Source: Alphaproteobacteria bacterium (GTDB lineage: Bacteria > Pseudomonadota > Alphaproteobacteria > UBA8366 > Aestuariispiraceae). From it: a DNA stretch of 64,000 nt. Each line of letters begins with the position of its first letter. Positions within the stretch are counted from its first letter, which is position 1. The position numbers and the translations under genes are program-made. The notes beneath the pieces are model-generated. The model did not search any database. It was not told where the DNA came from and saw only the letters and a program-made list of their open reading frames with translations. Positions 54,701-63,700 of this stretch are shown in pieces. The DNA lies in NCBI GenBank assembly GCA_033344895.1, contig JAWPMN010000001.1, positions 3,790,001-3,854,000 of the forward strand, in the 5' to 3' direction.

Positions 54701-57700
54701 CGAGGTCGCCGTGACGGTCAGCGTGAAGTCTTCCGCGCTGTTCGCCGCCGGCGTGATGGTCAGACCTTCGAGCTGCGCCGGGGTCAGGGTGACGCTGCCA
54801 TCCTCGTTCACCGTTCCGGCCGAGAGCGTGGCACCTTCCGGGATCCCGGAGATGGTGACGGCCAGGGTCTCGGATCCGTCGGTGTCGGTGAGCGCGGAGG
54901 TGATGTCGAGGGCGATGGCGCTGTCTTCGCTGCCGGCGGCCGCCTCGACTGCGAGGCTCGGCGTATCGGCCACGGCGTCGACCGTGACGTCCAGGGTCTC
55001 GGTCACCGTTGCCGTATCGCCGCTGTCGACATCCGTCGTCGTCACCGCCACCGTCAGCGTGAAATCCGCATCGCTGTCCGACGCCGGCGTGATGGTCAGG
55101 CCTTCCAGCTGCGCCGGCGTCAGGGTGACGCTGCCGTCCTCATTCACCGTGCCAGCCGAGAGGGTTGCGCCTTCGGGAATGCCCGAGATGGTGACACTGG
55201 CGCTGTCGCCGGCATTGACGCCGGACACATCGATGTCCAATGCGATGGCGCTGTCCTCGTCGCCCGACGCCGAGGCTGTGCCAAGGGTTGCCTCATCCGC
55301 GACCCCGGTGACGGAGACGGGCAGGGAGGCGGTCTGCGTTGCGGTATCGGTGCCGTCGGTCGAGGTCGCCGTGACGGTCAGCGTGAAGTCTTCCGCGCTG
55401 TTCGCCGCCGGCGTGATGGTCAGACCTTCGAGCTGCGCCGGGGTCAGGGTGACGCTGCCATCCTCGTTCACCGTTCCGGCCGAGAGCGTGGCACCTTCCG
55501 GGATCCCGGAGATGGTGACGGCCAGGGTCTCGGAGCCGTCGGTATCGGTGAGCGCGGAGGTGATGTCGAGGGCGATGGCGCTGTCTTCGCTGCCGGCGGC
55601 CGCCTCGACTGCGAGGCTCGGCGTATCGGCCACGGCGTCGACCGTGACGTCCAGGGTCTCGGTCACCGTTGCCGTATCGCCGCTGTCGACATCCGTCGTC
55701 GTCACCGCCACCGTCAGCGTGAAATCCGCATCGCTGTCCGACGCCGGCGTGATGGTCAGACCTTCCAACTGTGCCGGGGTCAGGGTGACGGAGCCATCCT
55801 CGTTCACCGTGCCGGCCGAGAGCGTGGCACCTTCCGGGATCCCGGAGATCGTGACACTGGCACTGTCGCCGGCATTGACGCCGGACACATCGATATCCAA
55901 TGCGATGGCCGAGTCTTCATCACCAGAGGCGGCGGCCGTCCCGAGTGTCGCCTCATCGGCCACACCGGTGACGGAGACTGGCAGGGAGGCGGTCTGGGTT
56001 GCGGTATCGGTGCCGTCGGTCGACGTCGCGGTCACGGTCAGCGTGAAGTCGTCGGCACTGTTCGCCGCCGGCGTGATGGTCAGACCTTCCAGCTGCGCCG
56101 GTATCAGGGTGACGCTGCCATCCTCATTCACCGTGCCTGCGCTGAGCGTCGCACCCTCGGGAATCCCGGAGATGGTGACGGCCAGGGTCTCGGATCCGTC
56201 GGTGTCGGTGAGCGCCGAGGTGATGTCGAGGGCGATGGCGCTGTCCTCGCTGCCGGCTGCGGCCTCGACCGCGAGGCTCGGCGTATCGGCCACGGCGTCG
56301 ACCGTGACGTCCAGGGTCTCGGTCACCGTCGCCGTATCACCGCTGTCGGCATCCGTCGTCGTCACCGCCACCGTCAGCGTGAAGTCGGCATCGCTGTCCG
56401 ACGCCGGCGTGATGGTCAGACCTTCCAACTGTGCCGGGGTCAGGGTGACGGAGCCATCCTCATTGACGGTTCCGGCGCTGAGCGTTGCACCTTCCGGGAT
56501 GCCCGAGATCGTGACACTGGCGCTGTCGCCGGCATTGATGCCGGACACATCGATATCGAGAGCAATCGCTGAGTCCTCGTCGCCCGACGCCGCGGCCGTC
56601 CCGAGAGTTGCCTCATCCGCGACCCCGGTGACGGAGACGGGCAGGGAGGCGGTCTGGGTCGCCGTATCGGTGCCGTCCGTCGAGGTCGCGGTCACGGTCA
56701 GCGTGAAGTCTTCCGCGCTGTTCGCCGCCGGCGTGATGGTCAGACCTTCCAGCTGCGCCGGGGTCAGGGTGACGGAACCATCTTCGTTCACCGTCCCAGC
56801 CGAGAGCGTCGCACCCTCGGGAATCCCGGAGATGGTCACGGCCAGGGTCTCGGATCCGTCGGTGTCGGTGAGCGCCGAGGTGATGTCGAGGGCGATGGCG
56901 CTGTCTTCGCTGCCGGCGGCCACGTCGACCGCGAGGCTCGGCGTATCGGCCACGGCGTCGACCGTGACGTCCAGGGTCTCGGTCACCGTCGCCGTATCGC
57001 CGCTGTCGGCATCCGTCGTCGTCACCGCAACCGTCAGCGTGAAATCCGCATCGCTGTCCGCAGCCGGCGTGATCGTCAGGCCTTCCAGCTGCGCCGGCGT
57101 CAGAGTGACGGTACCGTCCTCATTGACGGTTCCGGCCGAGAGGGTCGCGCCATCGGGAATGCCCGAGATGGTGACACTGGCACTGTCGCCATCGGCCACA
57201 TTGCTGACGTTGATATCGAGCGCGATGGCCGAGTCCTCGTCGCCCGAGGCCGCGGCCGTCCCGAGAGTTGCCTCATCGGCCACACCGGTGACCGTCACCG
57301 GCAGTTCCGCCGTCTGGGTCGCCGTATCGGTGCCGTCCGTCGAGGTCGCCGTGACGGTCAGCGTGAAGTCGTCGGCGCTGTTCGCCGCCGGCGTGATGGT
57401 CAGACCTTCGAGCTGCGCCGGGGTGAGGGTGACGCTGCCATCTTCATTGACGGTCCCGGCCGAGAGCGTGGCACCTTCCGGGATCCCGGAGATGGTGACG
57501 GCGAGCGTCTCGGAGCCGTCGGTGTCGGTGAGCGCCGAGGTGATGTCGAGGGCGATGGCGCTGTCCTCGCTGCCGACGGCCGCCTCGACTGCGAGGCTCG
57601 GCGTATCGGCCACGGCGTCCACCGTGACGTCCAGGGTCTCGGTTACCGTCGCCGTATCGCCGCTGTCGCCATCCGTCGTCGTCACCGCCACCGTCAGCGT

Positions 57701-60700
57701 GAAATCCGCATCGCTGTCCGCAGCCGGCGTGATCGTCAGCCCCTCGAGCTGTGCCGGGGTCAGCGTCACCGATCCGTCTTCATTGACGGTTCCGGCGCTG
57801 AGCGTCGCACCTTCCGGTATGCCCGAGATCGTCACACTGGCGCTGTCGCCGGCATTGACGCCGGACACATCGATGTCTAGCGCGATCGCCGAGTCTTCAT
57901 CACCAGAGGCCGTGGCCGTCCCGAGTGTCGCCTCGTCGGCCACACCGGTGACCGTCACCGGCAGTTCCGCCGTCTGGGTTGCGGTATCGGTCCCGTCGGT
58001 CGAGGTCGCCGTGACGGTCAGCGTGAAGTCGTCGGCGCTGTTCGCCGCCGGCGTGATGGTCAGACCTTCGAGCTGCGCCGGGGTGAGGGTCACCGACCCA
58101 TCTTCGTTCACCGTCCCGGCCGAGAGCGTGGCACCCTCAGGGATCCCGGAGATGGTGACGGCCAGGGTCTCGGAGCCGTCGGTATCGGTGAGAGCCGAGG
58201 TGATGTCGAGGGCGATGGCGCTGTCTTCGCTGCCGACGGCCGCCTCGACTGCGAGGCTCGGCGTATCGGCCACGGCGTCCACCGTGACGTCCAGGGTCTC
58301 GGTCACCGTCGCCGTATCGCCGCTGTCGGCATCCGTCGTCGTCACCGCCACCGTCAGCGTGAAATCCGCATCGCTGTCCGCAGCCGGCGTGATCGTCAGA
58401 CCCTCAAGCTGCGCCGGGGTCAGCGTCACCGATCCGTCTTCATTGACGGTTCCGGCGGAGAGGGTCGCGCCACCGGGAATGCCCGAGATGGTTACCGACG
58501 CACTGTCGCCATCGGCCACATTGCTGACATCGATGTCGAGCGCGATCGCCGAGTCTTCATCACCAGAGGCCGCGGCCGTCCCGAGTGTCGCCTCGTCGGC
58601 CACACCGGTGACGGAGACCGGCAGGGAGGCGGTCTGCGTCGCCGTATCGGTACCGTCGGTCGAGGTCGCCGTGACGGTCAGCGTGAAGTCGTCGGCACTG
58701 TTCGCGGCCGGTGTGATGGTCAGACCTTCGAGCTGCGCCGGCGTCAGTGTGACGCTGCCATCTTCATTGACGGTCCCGGCCGAGAGCGTGGCACCCTCAG
58801 GGATCCCGGAGATGGTGACGGCCAGGGTCTCGGAGCCGTCGGTATCGGTGAGAGCCGAGGTGATGTCGAGGGCGATGGCGCTGTCCTCGCTGCCGGCCGC
58901 CGCATCGACCGCGAGGCTCGGTGTATCGGCCACGGCGTCCACCGTGACGTCCAGGGTCTCGGTCACCGTCGCCGTATCGCCGCTGTCGGCATCCGTCGTC
59001 GTCACCGCCACCGTCAGCGTGAAATCCGCATCGCTGTCCGCAGCCGGCGTGATCGTCAGCCCCTCGAGCTGTGCCGGGGTCAGCGTCACCGATCCGTCTT
59101 CATTGACGGTTCCGGCGGAGAGGGTCGCGCCACCGGGAATGCCCGAGATGGTTACCGACGCACTGTCGCCATCGGCCACATTGCTGACATCGATGTCGAG
59201 CGCGATCGCTGAGTCCTCGTCGCCCGACGCCGCGGCCGTTCCGAGTGTCGCCTCGTCCGCGATCCCCGTGACCGTCACCGGCAGTTCCGCCGTCTGGGTT
59301 GCGGTATCGGTCCCGTCGGTCGAGGTTGCCGTGACGGTCAGCGTGAAGTCGTCGGCACTGTTCGCGGCCGGTGTGATGGTCAGACCTTCGAGCTGCGCCG
59401 GTGTCAGGGTGACGCTGCCATCTTCATTGACGGTCCCGGCCGAGAGCGTGGCACCTTCCGGGATCCCGGAGATGGTGACGGCGAGCGTCTCGGAGCCGTC
59501 GGTATCGGTGAGCGCCGAGGTGATGTCGAGGGCGATGGCGCTGTCTTCGCTGCCGGCGGCCGCATCGACCGAGAGGCTCGGCGTATCGGCCACGGCGTCT
59601 ACCGTGACGTCCAGGGTCTCGGTTACCGTCGCCGTATCGCCGCTGTCGGCATCCGTCGTCGTCACCGCAACCGTCAGCGTGAAATCCGCATCGCTGTCCG
59701 CAGCCGGCGTGATCGTCAGCCCCTCGAGCTGTGCCGGGGTCAGCGTCACCGATCCGTCTTCATTGACGGTTCCGGCGGAGAGGGTCGCGCCACCGGGAAT
59801 GCCCGAGATGGTTACCGACGCACTGTCGCCATCGGCCACATTGCTGACATCGATGTCGAGCGCGATCGCCGAGTCTTCATCACCAGAGGCCGCGGCCGTC
59901 CCGAGAGTTGCCTCATCCGCGACCCCGGTGACCGTCACCGGCAGTTCCGCCGTCTGCGTTGCGGTGTCGGTTCCGTCGGTCGAGGTTGCCGTGACGGTCA
60001 GCGTGAAGTCGTCGGCACTGTTCGCCGCCGGGGTAATCGTCAGGCCTTCAAGCTGCGCCGGTATCAGGGTGACGCTGCCATCTTCATTGACGGTCCCGGC
60101 CGAGAGCGTGGCACCTTCAGGGATCCCGGAGATGGTGACGGCCAGGGTCTCGGAGCCGTCGGTATCGGTGAGAGCCGAGGTGATGTCGAGGGCGATGGCG
60201 CTGTCTTCGCTGCCGGCCGCCGCATCGACTGCGAGGCTCGGCGTATCGGCCACGGCGTCGACCGTGACGTCCAGGGTCTCGGTCACCGTCGCCGTATCGC
60301 CGCTGTCGGCATCCGTCGTCGTCACCGCCACCGTCAGCGTGAAATCCGCATCGCTGTTCGCCGCCGGCGTGATGGTCAGACCTTCCAGTTGCGCCGGGGT
60401 CAGGGTGACGCTGCCGTCCTCGTTCACCGTGCCAGCCGAGAGCGTGGCACCTTCCGGGATGCCGGAGATCGTCACACTGGCGCTGTCGCCGGCATTGACG
60501 CCGGACACATCGATGTCTAGCGCGATCGCTGAGTCCTCGTCGCCCGACGCCGTGGCCGTCCCGAGTGTCGCCTCATCCGCGACCCCGGTGACCGTCACCG
60601 GCAGTTCCGCCGTCTGGGTTGCGGTATCGGTCCCGTCGGTCGAGGTCGCCGTGACGGTCAGCGTGAAGTCGTCGGCGCTGTTCGCCGCCGGCGTGATGGT

Positions 60701-63700
60701 CAGACCTTCGAGCTGTGCCGGCGTCAGGGTCACCGACCCATCCTCGTTCACCGTGCCCGCACTGAGGGTGGCACCCTCAGGGATCCCGGAGATGGTGACG
60801 GCGAGCGTCTCGGATCCGTCGGTGTCGGTGAGAGCCGAGGTGATGTCGAGGGCGATGGCGCTGTCTTCGCTGCCGGCCGCCGCCTCGACCGCGAGGCTCG
60901 GCGTATCGGCCACGGCGTCCACCGTGACGTCCAGGGTCTCGGTCACCGTCGCCGTATCGCCGCTGTCGCCATCCGTCGTCGTCACCGCCACCGTCAGCGT
61001 GAAATCCGCATCGCTGTCCGCAGCCGGCGTGATCGTCAGCCCCTCGAGCTGTGCCGGGGTCAGCGTCACCGATCCGTCTTCATTGACGGTTCCGGCGGAG
61101 AGGGTCGCGCCACCGGGAATGCCCGAGATGGTTACCGACGCACTGTCGCCATCGGCCACATTGCTGACATCGATGTCGAGCGCGATCGCTGAGTCCTCGT
61201 CGCCCGACGCCGCGGCCGTTCCGAGTGTCGCCTCGTCCGCGATCCCCGTGACCGTCACCGGCAGTTCCGCCGTCTGGGTTGCGGTATCGGTCCCGTCGGT
61301 CGAGGTTGCCGTGACGGTCAGCGTGAAGTCGTCGGCACTGTTCGCGGCCGGTGTGATGGTCAGACCTTCCAGCTGCGCCGGTGTCAGGGTGACGCTGCCA
61401 TCTTCATTGACGGTCCCGGCCGAGAGCGTGGCACCTTCCGGGATCCCGGAGATGGTGACGGCCAGGGTCTCGGAGCCGTCGGTATCGGTGAGCGCCGAGG
61501 TGATGTCGAGGGCGATGGCGCTGTCTTCGCTGCCGGCGGCCGCATCGACCGCGAGGCTCGGCGTGTCGGCTACAGCGTCTACCGTGACGTCCAGGGTCTC
61601 GGTTACCGTCGCCGTATCGCCGCTGTCGGCATCCGTCGTCGTCACCGCCACCGTCAGCGTGAAATCCGCATCGCTGTCCGCAGCCGGCGTGATCGTCAGA
61701 CCTTCCAGCTGCGCCGGCGTCAGAGTGACGGTACCGTCCTCGTTCACCGTGCCTGCGCTGAGGGTCGCGCCATCGGGAATGCCCGAGATCGTGACGCTGG
61801 CACTGTCGCCATCGGCCACATTGCTGACGTTGATATCGAGCGCGATGGCCGAGTCCTCGTCGCCCGAGTCCGCGGCCGTCCCGAGAGTTGCCTCATCGGC
61901 CACACCGGTGACCGTCACCGGCAGTTCCGCCGTCTGCGTCGCCGTATCGGTCCCGTCGGTCGAGGTTGCCGTGACGGTCAGCGTGAAGTCGTCGGCACTG
62001 TTCGCCGCCGGCGTGATGGTCAGACCTTCGAGCTGCGCCGGGGTGAGGGTCACCGACCCATCTTCGTTCACCGTCCCGGCCGAGAGCGTGGCACCCTCAG
62101 GGATCCCGGAGATGGTGACGGCCAGGGTCTCGGATCCGTCGGTATCGGTGAGCGCCGAGGTGATATCGAGGGCGATGGCGCTGTCTTCGCTGCCGGCCGC
62201 CGCGTCGACCGCGAGGCTCGGCGTATCGGCCACGGCGTCGACCGTGACGTCCAGGGTCTCGGTCACCGTCGCCGTATCACCGCTGTCGGCATCCGTCGTC
62301 GTCACCGCCACCGTCAGCGTGAAATCCGCATCGCTGTCCGCCGCCGGCGTGATGGTCAGACCTTCCAGCTGCGCCGGGGTGAGGGTGACGGAGCCATCCT
62401 CATTGACAGTTCCGGCGCTGAGCGTGGCGCCTTCCGGGATGCCGGAGATCGTCACACTGGCACTGTCGCCGGCATTGACGCCGGACACATCGATGTCGAG
62501 AGCAATCGCCGAGTCCTCGTCGCCCGACGCCGAGGCTGTGCCAAGGGTTGCCTCATCCGCGACCCCGGTGACGGAGACGGGCAGGGAGGCGGTCTGCGTT
62601 GCGGTATCGGTGCCGTCGGTCGAGGTTGCCGTCACGGTCAGCGTGAAGTCGTCGGCACTGTTCGCCGCCGGCGTGATGGTCAGACCTTCCAGCTGCGCCG
62701 GGGTCAGGGTGACCGACCCGTCCTCGTTCACCGTGCCCGCACTGAGCGTCGCACCCTCGGGAATCCCGGAGATGGTGACGGCCAGGGTCTCCGACCCGTC
62801 GGTATCGGTGAGAGCCGAGGTGATGTCGAGGGCGATGGCGCTGTCTTCGCTGCCGGCCGCCGCATCGACTGCGAGGCTCGGCGTATCGGCCACGGCGTCG
62901 ACCGTGACGTCCAGGGTCTCGGTCACCGTCGCCGTATCGCCGCTGTCGGCATCCGTCGTCGTCACCGCCACCGTCAGCGTGAAATCCGCATCGCTGTTCG
63001 CCGCCGGCGTGATGGTCAGACCTTCCAGTTGCGCCGGGGTCAGGGTGACGCTGCCGTCCTCGTTCACCGTGCCAGCCGAGAGCGTGGCACCTTCCGGGAT
63101 GCCGGAGATCGTCACACTGGCGCTGTCGCCGGCATTGACGCCGGACACATCGATGTCTAGCGCGATCGCTGAGTCCTCGTCGCCCGACGCCGTGGCCGTC
63201 CCGAGTGTCGCCTCATCCGCGACCCCGGTGACCGTCACCGGCAGTTCCGCCGTCTGGGTTGCGGTATCGGTCCCGTCGGTCGAGGTCGCCGTGACGGTCA
63301 GCGTGAAGTCGTCGGCGCTGTTCGCCGCCGGCGTGATGGTCAGACCTTCGAGCTGTGCCGGCGTCAGGGTCACCGACCCATCCTCGTTCACCGTGCCCGC
63401 ACTGAGGGTGGCACCCTCAGGGATCCCGGAGATGGTGACGGCGAGCGTCTCGGATCCGTCGGTGTCGGTGAGAGCCGAGGTGATGTCGAGGGCGATGGCG
63501 CTGTCTTCGCTGCCGGCCGCCGCCTCGACCGCGAGGCTCGGCGTATCGGCCACGGCGTCCACCGTGACGTCCAGGGTCTCGGTCACCGTCGCCGTATCGC
63601 CGCTGTCGCCATCCGTCGTCGTCACCGCCACCGTCAGCGTGAAATCCGCATCGCTGTCCGCAGCCGGCGTGATCGTCAGCCCCTCGAGCTGTGCCGGGGT